From NCBI GenBank assembly GCA_951812925.1, contig OX638368.1:79776909-79840908 (forward strand): a DNA stretch of 64,000 bases. The letters are read 5' to 3'. The notes beneath the pieces were generated by a model, which had not been told where the DNA came from, searched no databases, and saw only the letters and a program-made list of their open reading frames with translations. This DNA comes from Calliopum simillimum (taxonomy: Eukaryota; Arthropoda; Insecta; Diptera; Lauxaniidae). Below, one piece after another: positions 1 to 9,630 of the stretch (within the stretch, counting starts at the first letter, position 1; every line of letters starts with the position of its first letter). Position numbers and translations under genes: made by a program.

Positions 1-300
1 TGTTGCATACTTTTTACTGTTCGCTACTGTAGTTTCGATTTTTGCTTTTAAAAAAAAGTCGGCTGTATGCGCAAAATTTTGTTAGCGCGTTTGGTTGTCA
101 ATAGACTAAGGTTCATAACTGTGAAATTAATACATCCCAATTTGGCCCAATTCATAAACACTCCTAAAGAAAAAGTTTTGATAAAAATTAATACTCAAAT
201 AGCCCTTTACTCCGAGTTACAAAATTGTGGCTCACCATTTTTTTATGGAATTAACCGTTAGAGAGATATTTGCCAAAAACTGATTTTTCCAACCTTATAA
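1..300. repeat. Fragment of a palindromic dispersed repeat
   Basis: The stretch around 205-295 (a line reading roughly 'gagttacaaaattgtggc', then a copy of 'gagatatttgccaaaaac' and 'ccaacctt') recurs in both orientations at 21760-22015. It is therefore one arm of the same repeat family. No convincing gene is present; the 64-codon open frame starting at 67 has no recognisable domain. Confidence 0.5.
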
Positions 301-765
301 GGCCGGTCAAATACGCGATTCAGCACGGCATACAAAGATCCAAAAGATCGATCTAGATGGAATGAAATAATTTTTTTAGTTTTTCAAACATACATATATA
401 ATTTGTTTGCTATTTGATTGAGAACTGACCACAGTTCATAACGGTATATATGTAATTGTTTTACATTGCATGAGCAATTGCATTGATGCAGTTATTATAA
501 GAACACAATCTACTTTTAGCAGAATCTTTAAAGAGCTCGTGTGAGTGAACTTGAAAACTTTTTTAAGTTTTTTTTTTTCCCCTGAATTATGTTAGGTATG
601 AATTAATTTTACTGTAAATATGTGTTCAATTAAAGTTTTTTGTGTAACCCAAAGTTTAGTTAAAGTTTTAAGTACCTGCATGTGCGATTGTTTATGTTTA
701 TTTTATCTATAAACTATCAGTTAAACAATGAATAAAAAATTTGCCGCCTATAAGTGCCTTCTCGC
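301..765. other. AT-rich stretch, no gene seen
   Basis: Low-complexity AT-rich sequence with T-runs. I see no coding signal, repeat boundary or RNA gene in it. Confidence 0.6.
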
Positions 766-767
766 TT

Positions 768-1882
768 CCCAATGTGCACAAAAACGGATGAGGATCCGTT
801 TCGAATCCATTACGAGTTCATAAAGGTATAAAAAACGTAATCCGCGGTAACGGATCCATTTCGAACTCGTAACGTACATCAAAAACGAATTCAAAACGCT
901 TTGTTTGGATAAAAAAAAAAAAAACATTTTGAAGCGCTTATTAGCGAAAAAAAAAAAAATTAAATTCCGCAGTGCGGGCCCGTTTCGAATCCGAAACTTA
1001 TGTAAAAACGAATTCAAAACGGATTTGCTTTTAAATATGTTAATGCTGCATATTTACAGAAAAAAATCGTTTTGATGCGCCTATTAGCAATTAAAAAATA
1101 ATAAAAAGAGAAAAAAAGGAAGAAAAATAAAGGGTAAAAATCCACCTCTGGTAGGATTCGAACCTGGGCAAATCCGTTTCGATTCCGTAAATACTTCAAA
1201 TACGAACTCAAAACGGATTTGCTTTAATTAATTTTAATGATGATAAAAAAAATATTTTTGATTTGTTTTTTTTTTTCTTTTTATTTTATTGCGTATGATT
1301 TTTTGTAAACTTTTCAAACTCTCTTAGAAAAAATGTTTTTGATTCCAAATTTGAGTGTATAACATTTTTTATCAAAGGAAGGGAAGAAAAAGAACACAGA
1401 ATACTTATAAAAAAACAACAGAAATTTGTGTAATAAACAAACTTTAAATCTCAACATCAAATAGGTCTACATCAGATAAGTCAACATCAAATCGGCCAAT
1501 AGCCTAGTTGTCTAACGTCTCGTGTATGAAAGAGTAATACACCGGGAGCGTGGGTTCGACTCCCGGCCGGGCTAGTAATTTTTTTTTTTTTTTTTGTTAT
1601 TTTGTTTTTTTTAATTAAAAATAAGCGATTCACCATTTTTCTTTATTTTTTTTATAAGCAGCATTAACTTTATTAAAAGCGAATCCGTTTTGAATTCGTT
1701 TTTGATGTACGTTACAGGTTCGAAACGGATCCATAAAAGTAGAAAAAACGATTCGTTTTTTTTTTAGGAATCCTTCCCGCAAACGGATCAGTAACGGATA
1801 CGTTACGGATTCCGTAACTGATAAAAAGAACGAAAATATGAACCCGTTACGGATCCGAAACGAGTCCGTTTGGCACACTGGG
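768..1882 (+). mobile_element. Non-autonomous TIR element, CCCARTGTGC family, copy 1
   Basis: The element begins CCCAATGTGC and ends GCACACTGGG, which are inverted repeats of each other, and is flanked by a 2 bp duplication TT (766-767 and 1883-1884). No transposase is encoded. Both subterminal regions are packed with variants of GGATCCGTTTCGAA and TCCGTAACGG in both orientations, as in CACTA-like subterminal arrays. The left half is built of three modules that each carry a copy of 'ttttgaattcgttttt' read on the minus strand, separated by A/T tracts; the right end carries one in the opposite sense. Two tRNA-like stretches lie inside: a B-box-like GGTTCGAATCC on the minus strand near 1152 and a box A/box B pair on the plus strand at about 1499-1574. 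Further copies are at 29976, 31716-35049 and 48504. Superfamily assignment is open; subterminal repeats and the short TSD suggest CACTA-like. Confidence 0.85.
1497..1576 (+). other. tRNA-like segment inside the CCCARTGTGC element
   Basis: The sequence carries an A-box-like TAGCCTAGTTGTCTAACG and, about 55 bases on, a B-box-like GGGTTCGACTCCCGG followed by CCGGGCTA. The order and B box are tRNA-like, but the 5' end does not pair with the 3' acceptor-like GCCGGGC, so a full cloverleaf cannot form. It is kept in all long copies of the family (about 30700, 32640, 33745 on plus; about 34203-34280 and 48800-48880 on minus), so it is part of the element. Probably a tRNA-derived pol III promoter relic. 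Confidence 0.45.
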
Positions 1883-1884
1883 TT

Positions 1885-2573
1885 GTAACTGCATTTTTAG
1901 ATTACACGCCTATAACATGGAAAGAGCTCTATAATGTGTGTTTTAACGAATAGCAAGGGAAGAAGATATTTGAAAACTATTTAGTTAGATTAAAATTGTT
2001 TTCTAAAAACATCTGATAAGTTGATATAACGTCGATTAAAAAACTTAAAAGACTTTTTTTTTTGCGTTGAACTTGAAATCAATGAAGTAACAAAAATTGC
2101 AATTGACGCTTACCCTCCATTTTGGTGTGAAGTACTCTTCTCATAATATTGTTAATCCCTTAAAATTTCTACCTCCGACCGAACAGAAGATCCGCCACGC
2201 CCATTTAATGTATACCACCCATTTTAAGTGTGAAGTAATCTTTCCATGATATAGTTAATCCCTAAAAATTGTTTTTTGAAAAAACAGTTTTTTATTTTGT
2301 GAAGATAAGGTACCTTTTCCACTGGACGCTCACATTTATAAAACAACTAATCGCAAAAGTTTCAAACTGAATTGATTCTGCAATAAAATTTCAATTACTT
2401 CTTTAGTCGACTTATAAGTTGTGTATTCGGAATTTTTTTCAGGTGAGTTCCACTTTCTTTATTAGAGACTGCCTTAATTAATAACACTAGTTTACAGCCA
2501 AAATTCCCAGTGAATGCCATTATTCATTTTATATGTAAAATATGATGATGATTCCGAAAATCGCATCATTTTT
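1885..2573. repeat. Unassigned AT-rich DNA with a degenerate duplicated segment
   Basis: No gene. Two imperfect direct copies of about 45 bases are visible (around 2113-2161 and 2219-2268), each containing a 'gtgtgaagta' and 'gttaatccct' core. They resemble degenerate 'ggcgtggca'-type dispersed repeats seen elsewhere in the window. Confidence 0.4.
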
Positions 2574-3420
2574 ATACCCTACACCCAGGGTATATTCACT
2601 TTGTCCTTCCGTTTGTAACGCAGAGAAGAAGGCGTGGCAGATATAAAAAAGTATATATATTCTTGATCAGCGCCACCTCCTGAGTCGATGTAGCCATGTC
2701 CGTCTGTCTGGCTGGCTGGGTGGATGGCTGGCTGGGTGGCTAGGTGGCTGGCTGGGTGGCTGGCTGACTGTGTGTTAAAGATAGCTCGGGGGATTGAAAA
2801 TGAGCGCAATCGGTCAACGGACACGCCTACCGCCCATACAAAAAATATATTCAAAATACAATTTTAGGAGCATTTTCCACGACAATGCAACCAAAATACG
2901 CATGAATACTAAAAATTGTAGGTGCAAGCTCTGAGAAAAAACTGATCGAATTCGGACGAGAGGGCGTGGCACCTCCCATATAACCAAAAGCTTCAAAACG
3001 CTATACTGATAGCGTTTTTTGAGATATTCGAACCAAATTCGACTCAGACATTAAGAATCATAAATGAAGGCTCGCAACAAAAATTGGTGAAATCGGACAA
3101 GGGAGCGTGGCACCTCCCATATAAGCAAAAGTTTCAAAATGCTATACTGAAAGAGTTTTTTGAGATAATCCAACCAAACTTCACTCAAATACTAAAGACT
3201 ATAAATGCACGCTCTAAGCTAAAACTAGACGAACTCGGACAAGAGGGCGTGGCACCTCCTATATAAGCAAAAGCTTCAAAACGCTATACTGAAAACGTTT
3301 TTCACTTAGACACTAAAAACTATAAATCCAAGCTCTGGACAAAAACTGGGTGAACTCGGACAAGAGAGCGTAGCACCTCCCATATGAGCAAAATTTTAAA
3401 AATACTGCAGTGTAGGGTAT
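2574..3420 (+). repeat. DINE-1/mini-me-like dispersed repeat, copy A
   Basis: It starts ATACCCTACAC and ends GTGTAGGGTAT, an 11 bp inverted terminal match, and contains a 'ccatgtccgtctgtctgg' core followed by a GGCT/GTCY microsatellite (about 2694-2770). The right half is an irregular series of about 125 bp units, each with 'gagggcgtggcacctccc' and 'aaagcttcaaaacgctatac'. Copies are at 20113-20926 and 42997-44672. The TA/GTCY core is the hallmark of mini-me elements related to DINE-1 Helentrons in flies; the family name is from general knowledge, not a search. Similarity to copy B continues about 40 bases past the right terminus (shared 'ttaatgtttggcca'), so the true 3' boundary may lie near 3465. 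Confidence 0.7.
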
Positions 3421-3465
3421 TTAATGTTTGGCCAAGTCAAATTTTACACCCTTACTAGTTTTTTA

Positions 3466-4096
3466 TTTCGTGTCGTTTTCGAGATATCGGTCATTTTCGT
3501 TTTTGGACCAAAAAAAAAAAAAATATAGTTCCACTTAAATACAAATATCTCAAGAACCAATGTTTGTGTTTAAACTTATTATATGTCATATTAAAGGTAA
3601 TTAAATTACCTACAAATATGACTCACATCACTTTTTGATTAGCTCGTCAGTTTCGGCAAAATACATTGATTTTTAAAAAAAAAACATTTTTTTTTTTCGA
3701 AAAAATTAAGAAAAAATCAAAATCAACTGCAGATTTATACAAGAAAAAAAATTTTGAAAATCATTTTGTTTCTTAATATCATAGTCTATATATTTGTAAA
3801 GCAAAAAAGATAATGTACTATTTAAGAAAATCGATAGAAAAATGTAATGATAAATGATAAATTACTAAAATGCGCTTTTGCCTATTTTTTTCGTTTTTTT
3901 GTAATAAACTGTTCGATAATTAGAAACTTTTTGTAAAACACATAAGAAAATCCAAAAAATTCTTAAAGTATGCGTTAAAAAAAAATGCCCGTGTCTTGTC
4001 GTTTTTCTCCAGCACGTCAGATTTTTTTTTAATCGATTCTTGAAATTTATAATGTTAACACAATGGTTTTTCATTTTATATTTTTGGCCACGTCAC
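3466..4096. other. AT-rich stretch, no gene seen
   Basis: Long A and T runs with no supported coding frame. I see no repeat boundary or RNA gene. Confidence 0.5.
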
Positions 4097-4196
4097 TTAA
4101 AAATCAGATTAATTATCTATTTAATTAAAAAAATTAAAAAAAGATTTATTTTGTTTTCCGTCTGTGATCGTATTTATTTAGTTTTTACTTAAAACA
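4097..4196 (-). mobile_element. Outer end of the inverted PLE 3' copy (left of the LINE)
   Basis: This segment is the reverse complement of the PLE 3' end at about 15818-15920; for example, both carry 'gattta(t)tttgttttccg' and 'cgtatttatttagtttttac' (reverse-complemented on the right). It is continuous with 13201-13654 once the LINE insertion (4197-13200) is removed. The last 11 bases, TACTTAAAACA (4186-4196), are repeated at 13200-13210. Confidence 0.85.
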
Positions 4197-4242
4197 AGAG
4201 CTGGGAGGGCTAAGGGCCACATCGAGTACACCGGCTTCATCA

Positions 4243-5466
4243 GTGACTGCATCATCGAGTGGTACGATCGATCAGCGGAAGGTCAAGGAAGCGTATCGTA
4301 CGCTGAGGAAGTTCGAAGGTGCTGATAAGGACGAAATGTCCAAGGAGGACTACTTCCGCTTTAAGAGGGCGAGTAGAGTGGTAGAGAAGTGGAGACAACA
4401 ATCTGGTAAGCAAACGTCCGAAGGTTCACCGCTTAAGACTGTTGTGACTGGGCCAAACCGCCCGGAAGCAGCGGAAAATTTTTGCGAGAACTTCGGCAAT
4501 GATAATATTAATATTAGTCTGAATAACCCTATTACTCTAGCAAACGCTCGAGTACAAGAGTGGTCGATGGGTGTAGCTGCTGGGCCAACCCGCCAGGCAC
4601 AAAATCCCATAAATTCAGGAGTTGAGACAGGTCTTTTAGGAGCTCCTAGCTCTAGCTCAATACCCTCACAGCTAACAGGCCAACCCGCCCGAAAGCAAGA
4701 GGCAGCAGAGTTTAAGCGGCCGGCTTCACTAGAATCGCAGCCATCCCGCTGCAATTCAGAAGAAGCAGGATGCTTCAAAAGAGACCGAACGCAGGATAAT
4801 GTTATTGCAAACGATAATAGTAAAAAACAGAAAACATCGAGCGCGTATAACGAAGGATGTTTTAAAACGGCAATCGTAGGTGAATCTTCGACTGATAAGA
4901 AAATTTCGTCAGAGAATTGGAGCTTGTTAGAAAATAGACTGTTGCTAGCTATAACAGAAACCTTGAGGGAGAAACCGAGTCTGGTTCCTTACTTTGGGAA
5001 TATTTATAACAGGGACGGTTTCAAGATTCTCTCCTGCAAGTCTCAGGAGACTCTTGATTGGCTCAAGAAAACCGTCGCTGGTATAAGTGGTCTCTGGGAG
5101 GGGGCAAGGCTCAAAGTTACACCTGAAAAGGACCTTCCAAGCCGGCCAAAGATACGTATTTTCGTAACGGGCCCGAAGATACCCAGAGAGAGGTTGCTAG
5201 AGATGCTGCGAAGCCAAAATAGCTATATGTGCCCATCGAATGATTGGGAAATTATAAAGATGGATGATCCCACACCGACAGGACAGTCCATGATGGTGGC
5301 TGTAAACCAACAGACTATGGGTCTCCTGGAGAAAAATGGGTCGAGAATAAGTGTGGGTCTGAGCAGTGTGGCAGTGAGGCCGGTTGTGTGGACGACGGGT
5401 TCTGCACAAAAGCGAATCAATCGCGGTGATGAAGGTCCTTCAAATAAATCTACATCACAGCATTGA
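4243..5466 (+). CDS. LINE ORF1 (gag-like, DUF4780-type)
   Basis: A 407-codon intact frame. The N-terminus is charged and helical (residues about 10-55, with AYRTLRKFEG), followed by a low-complexity Ser/Gln/Pro-rich linker (about 60-220). A conserved C-terminal block at about 225-390 (LLLAITETLREKP, DWLKKTV, IRIFVTGPKIP, VGLSSVAVRP) matches what is known of DUF4780 domains in fly LINE ORF1 proteins. No CCHC knuckles are visible, unlike I-factor ORF1. The protein would bind element RNA in the RNP. It overlaps the ORF2 start by 38 bases in another frame. The start is the first ATG of the frame, 46 bases into the element. Confidence 0.8.
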   Translation: MTASSSGTIDQRKVKEAYRTLRKFEGADKDEMSKEDYFRFKRASRVVEKWRQQSGKQTSEGSPLKTVVTGPNRPEAAENFCENFGNDNINISLNNPITLANARVQEWSMGVAAGPTRQAQNPINSGVETGLLGAPSSSSIPSQLTGQPARKQEAAEFKRPASLESQPSRCNSEEAGCFKRDRTQDNVIANDNSKKQKTSSAYNEGCFKTAIVGESSTDKKISSENWSLLENRLLLAITETLREKPSLVPYFGNIYNRDGFKILSCKSQETLDWLKKTVAGISGLWEGARLKVTPEKDLPSRPKIRIFVTGPKIPRERLLEMLRSQNSYMCPSNDWEIIKMDDPTPTGQSMMVAVNQQTMGLLEKNGSRISVGLSSVAVRPVVWTTGSAQKRINRGDEGPSNKSTSQH

Positions 5467-8400
5467 AGCTTCTGCTAACCTGCTCGTCCACATAACTAAG
5501 CACAGCACAGATCTCATACTTATTCAAGAGCCATGGGTAAGGGAGAAACATATATGTGGACTAGAGCATGATAGCTATAATTTATATGTTATAGCGAACA
5601 ACAGTAAGTTGAGAACATGTATTTTAGCTAAGAAAGAATTAAAATTAACTCTTTTAATTCAATATAGTGGCCAAGACTTGACAACGCTGCAGCTGAGCAG
5701 TGGAGATAGAAAATTATTGATATCATCAGCATATTATCCGCACGATGATGAGGAATCACCACCACCAAGGTTGATTAAGGATCTTGTAAAACACGCGAAG
5801 GTAAATAATTTAGGTTTAATCATTGGATGTGACGCTAACGCACACCATATTTTATGGGGTAGTACGGACACAAATGCCAGGGGAGAAGCAGTCTTAGATT
5901 TCATTTTAAGAAACTGTTTAGATGTACATAATAGAGGATCAGATCCCACATTTGTGACAAAAAATAGAAGTGAAGTGTTAGACTTAACTATTTCAAATCG
6001 GCTGGCAGATATAGTGGTGACAGGATGGAAAGTCCTGGATGACATAAGTTTTTCAGATCATAAGTATATAGAATATATACTTGACATAAATAAACCTAAA
6101 AAGGAGCTTTTTAGAAACCCGAGAAAAACAAACTGGGAGGAATTCTCAAGTTCTGTTGGCAATTCGAGGAAATTAAAGCAAATAGGAGAAATTAGAACCG
6201 AGGTAGATATTGAAAATGCTTTAGGCACAATTACGTATGTACTTAATTCCGTTTTTAAACGAGCCTGCCCAGTAACAGTAAAGAACAAAAGGAAAGTGAA
6301 TCATAAATGGTGGAATGAAAACCTTAAGGACATGAGGAAAGAAGTAAGGAAGGCTTTTAACTTAGCTAAGAGATTAGGAAATGAGCTTCAATGGCAGAAG
6401 TACAGGGATCTTCTGAAAAACTTCAAAAAGGAGCTTAGAAAATCCAAAAGGAAAGCTTGGCGAGATATACCAACGGATATTGATGGTATAAAAGATACCT
6501 CGAGACTTCGGAAGGTACTCACAAAACAACTACACGTACCAAGTAACCTCAAAAATAATGAAGGAACTTGGACAAATAGTAATGAGGAAACTCTAGACCT
6601 GCTCTTACAGACACACTTTCCAGGTTGTGAAAAAGCTAGGCAGAATTTCAGCGTAGTTAATAGTTTAAATTCTACGAACTATGCACATAGTGTGTCAGAA
6701 TTAAGAGGCATAATTTCACTTGAAAAGGTGGAATGGGCAGTAAGAACCTTTAGTGAATACAAGTCACCTGGTATAGATGGGTTGTATCCAATAATGATTC
6801 AAAAATGTTTCAGACAAATCGGACCACTTATTGTTAGTATTTTTATATCGTGTTTAGATTTAAACTTCGTTCCAAACAGTTGGAAAGAAACAAAGGTTGT
6901 CTTTATTCCAAAAGCAGGGAAAATTCAAAATGCATCACCAAAGGACTATAGGCCAATAAGCTTACAGCCAATCTTACTTAAAACTTTTGAAAGACTAATA
7001 GACATATATATTAAATCAAAACTTGAGGGTTTTAGATTTTCCAAGAACCAACATGCATATCTTAAAGGAAAATCAGTTGAGACTGCTCTTCATGACGTAG
7101 CGCAAGTAATAGAAAAATCACTACATTTTAAGGAATACGCACTGGGAGGCTTTCTTGATATAGAAGGAGCTTTTAATAACATACATTCGACTGCAATTCA
7201 TAGAGCATTAGTAAATGCCAACGTAGAAGTAGGCCTCACAAATTGGATAATGAAAATGTTAAAAGACAGGAAAATTACTACATCAAATTACCATCACAGT
7301 TAAGGCTAACAGAGGCACTCCTCAGGGAGGGGTTGTTTCACCGACCTTGTGGGTTTTGGTATTGAATGAGGTACTTATACAAATTGAAGATCAAGGGATT
7401 CACGCAACAGCATATGCAGACGATTTAGTTATTTTAACGACTGGTATTTGCCTAGATACAATTGCAAATTTGTTACAGACAGCGCTTCGTATCTTAACAA
7501 AATGGGCAACCAGCTGTGGGTTAAATATTAACCCAACTAAAACCGAACTATTACTCTTTACTAACAGAAGGAAGGTCCCGAACTTCACGTTACCAAAAGT
7601 AAATGGACAGGTGCTTGAGCTCAAAGGCAGTGCAAAATTTTTAGGAATAATAGTAGACAGAAAACTAAATTGGAAACTTAATGCCAAAGAAAGACTAAAG
7701 AAGGCGTATGCGGCATTCTACTCATGTCAGAAAATAATTGGGTTAGAATGGGGCCTTAAGCCGTGGCTAATTCATTGGATATATACGGCAATTATTAGAC
7801 CGATATTGTCATATGGTAGTGTAGTATGGTGGCCATACCTTGAAATACAAAATAATGTGAAAGAATTGGAAAAAAATACAAAGATTGGCCCTTTTAAGAA
7901 TAACTAGAGCTATGAAAACAACTCCCACAAAATCTTTGGAAGTTATATTGAATGTCCTGCCAATAGATCTCTATATTAGAGAAAAGGCTGCCGTAACATC
8001 TGTAAGACTAAATCAGGCCTATAATTTCAACAGATTAAGCTATGGGCACACAACCATTTTGCCAGAAATAAGTCAGACAGATTACATTAAAGCTTACACA
8101 GATTTTAGTAAAAGCATAAAAGCCCAATATCCCACACTTAAACAATGGGAGGACAAGAATGTCCTTAATGATACCACTTTAGAAGTATATACGGATGGTT
8201 CTAAAATGGACATAGGAACTGGTGGCGAGATCTTCAGTCAACCAATTAATCTCTCAGAGTCGGTAAAAATATCTGATAATTGTTCTGTATTTCAAGCGGA
8301 AATATTTGCGATAGCAGAGGCGGCAAGGTTGATATCGATGAGGGATATATCACCTACCGATATAACCATTTACATCGATAGTCAAGCTGCCATTAAAGCT

Positions 8401-9048
8401 CTGCAAAATAGGAATATAAGATCTGAGGTAGTCAGCCGTTGTCGCAGAGAGCTTCAGGTTCTTAACGAACAACACAATGTAGAACTGTGCTGGGAACCCG
8501 GTCATAAAAATATTCAAGAAAATGAAAAGGCAGATGAATTAGCTAGGAGGGGTTCATTATTGCCTACAGAGAATATTAATCATATTGTTAAACCACCAAT
8601 GTCACACGATTGCAAGATAATTTCAGATAAAATGGTTTTGGAGATGATGAGGCGATGGGGCAACTCGACCCATTATCAAACGACCAAAACTATTTATAAC
8701 ACTCCTAAGATAAGGTTTACTAAATTGCTTTTAAAGTGCAGCAAGAGTGAATTAAAGTCTTTTATATCAGTAGTTACAGGGCATAATACGCTATGCAGGC
8801 ACCTGGGACAGATGGGGTTTGAGACTGACGATCTTTGTAGATGGTGTGGAGACAGCGACGTGGAAGAGGATAGTCAACATTATCTTTGCCAGTGCCCTGC
8901 ACTTGCAAAAACAAGATTTAAAATATTTGGATCCTTCTTTTTTCAGGATATGCGAGAACTTATGGAGATAGACCCTGCTAAGATCCTGAAATACATCAAG
9001 GCATCAAAATGGGAACAGAGAACACGAATAGTAACCAACAACCAATGA
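5429..9048 (+). pseudogene. LINE ORF2 (endonuclease-RT-RNase H), two frameshifts
   Basis: The likely start is the ATG at 5429 (MKVLQINLHH), because the N-terminal endonuclease motif begins there. The APE endonuclease domain covers about 5429-6110 (LILIQEPWV, GCDANAHH, SDHKYIEYIL). RT follows at about 6700-7600 (SPGIDGLYP, PKDYRPISL, GTPQGGVVSP, catalytic YADD near 7412-7423). RNase H is at about 8180-8560 (YTDGSKMDIGTGG, FQAEIFAI, IYIDSQAA, EPGHKNIQENEKADELAR). A CCHC knuckle is near 8830-8890 (CRWCGDSD...HYLCQC). The frame breaks twice by single-base indels: between 7262 and 7303, just before GTPQGG, and in an A-run near 7868-7885. Apart from these breaks all catalytic motifs are readable, so the loss is fairly recent. 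Confidence 0.88.
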
Positions 9049-9561
9049 ATAAGCTTCAATAAGGCTGTATAAAACTGCATAAAATATACTGAATTTAATT
9101 AATTGTATTGTATTATAGAACTATGTACTGTGAGGACCAAATTTAGTGGCAAATTTGACCCACACAAGTTTCCTTCCCCTTCAGCTTTTCTTTTCTTATA
9201 TACCTTATTTTTCCCATGAATTATTATTTTATTTTTTTTTCCCTCTTATTTTTTTTACTTTTATATTTTCACTTTCGTTATTTTTTTTATATATATTCTT
9301 ACTTTACTTATTTTTTTATTTTTATGCATTTATATTTTTTTCCCCATTATAATAATTGTTTTTTTATTTTTTTTTTTTCTCAATTATTATAATGTTACAT
9401 TTTTTTTATTATCACTATTTTTTTTTCCCCCTTTGTTTATTGCCTAAATGAAATCAACAATGCAATAAATAACGGCAGATGAACACGTGCACACAACCGT
9501 AATGCAGCCTCAAGGCCAACAAGCAACAACAATTCTATGCAGACGAGGCAGCAGAAATGCG

Positions 9562-9568
9562 TATATAA
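9562..9568 (+). promoter_or_regulatory. TATA box of the solo LTR
   Basis: TATATAA lies 5' of the array, and an initiator-like CAGTTC sits about 30 bases downstream (near 9593). This is the expected U3/R arrangement, which would place the tandem array in the transcribed R/U5 part of the LTR. Confidence 0.6.
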
Positions 9569-9630
9569 GCACACGCATTTGCCATAGAAAAACAGTTCGG
9601 TTGGAGCCACCGAACCAGTAAGAGCTCTCC

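Larger units (their letters stand above)
4197..9128 (+). mobile_element. LINE (I/LOA/R1-group non-LTR retrotransposon), main part
   Basis: A near full-length non-LTR retrotransposon that runs from a short 5' UTR (about 46 bases) through ORF1, ORF2 and into a 3' UTR. Its last 97 bases lie at 13104-13200, beyond a solo LTR that split the 3' UTR. The insertion duplicated TACTTAAAACA (4186-4196 and 13200-13210), and the 3' end is a short AACCT repeat rather than poly(A). With the solo LTR and one TSD removed the element is about 5.0 kb. A DUF4780-like ORF1, an APE-type endonuclease, RT and C-terminal RNase H place it in the I/LOA/R1 group; LOA-like is my best guess. Two 1-nt frameshifts make it inactive. 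Confidence 0.88.

Noticed and set aside
1497..1576. Functional tRNA gene
   Set aside because: Box A and box B are present but the acceptor ends do not pair and the anticodon arm is poor; it is part of a repeated element.
748..1878. Minus-strand frames within the CCCARTGTGC copies (also at 29899-34252 and 48581-49704)
   Set aside because: The frames recur in every copy but change register with A/T-run length, show no domain and consist of the repeated subterminal motifs.
9146..9352. 68-codon Phe/Leu-rich frame
   Set aside because: Lies in the T-rich tract of the solo LTR; composition alone explains it.
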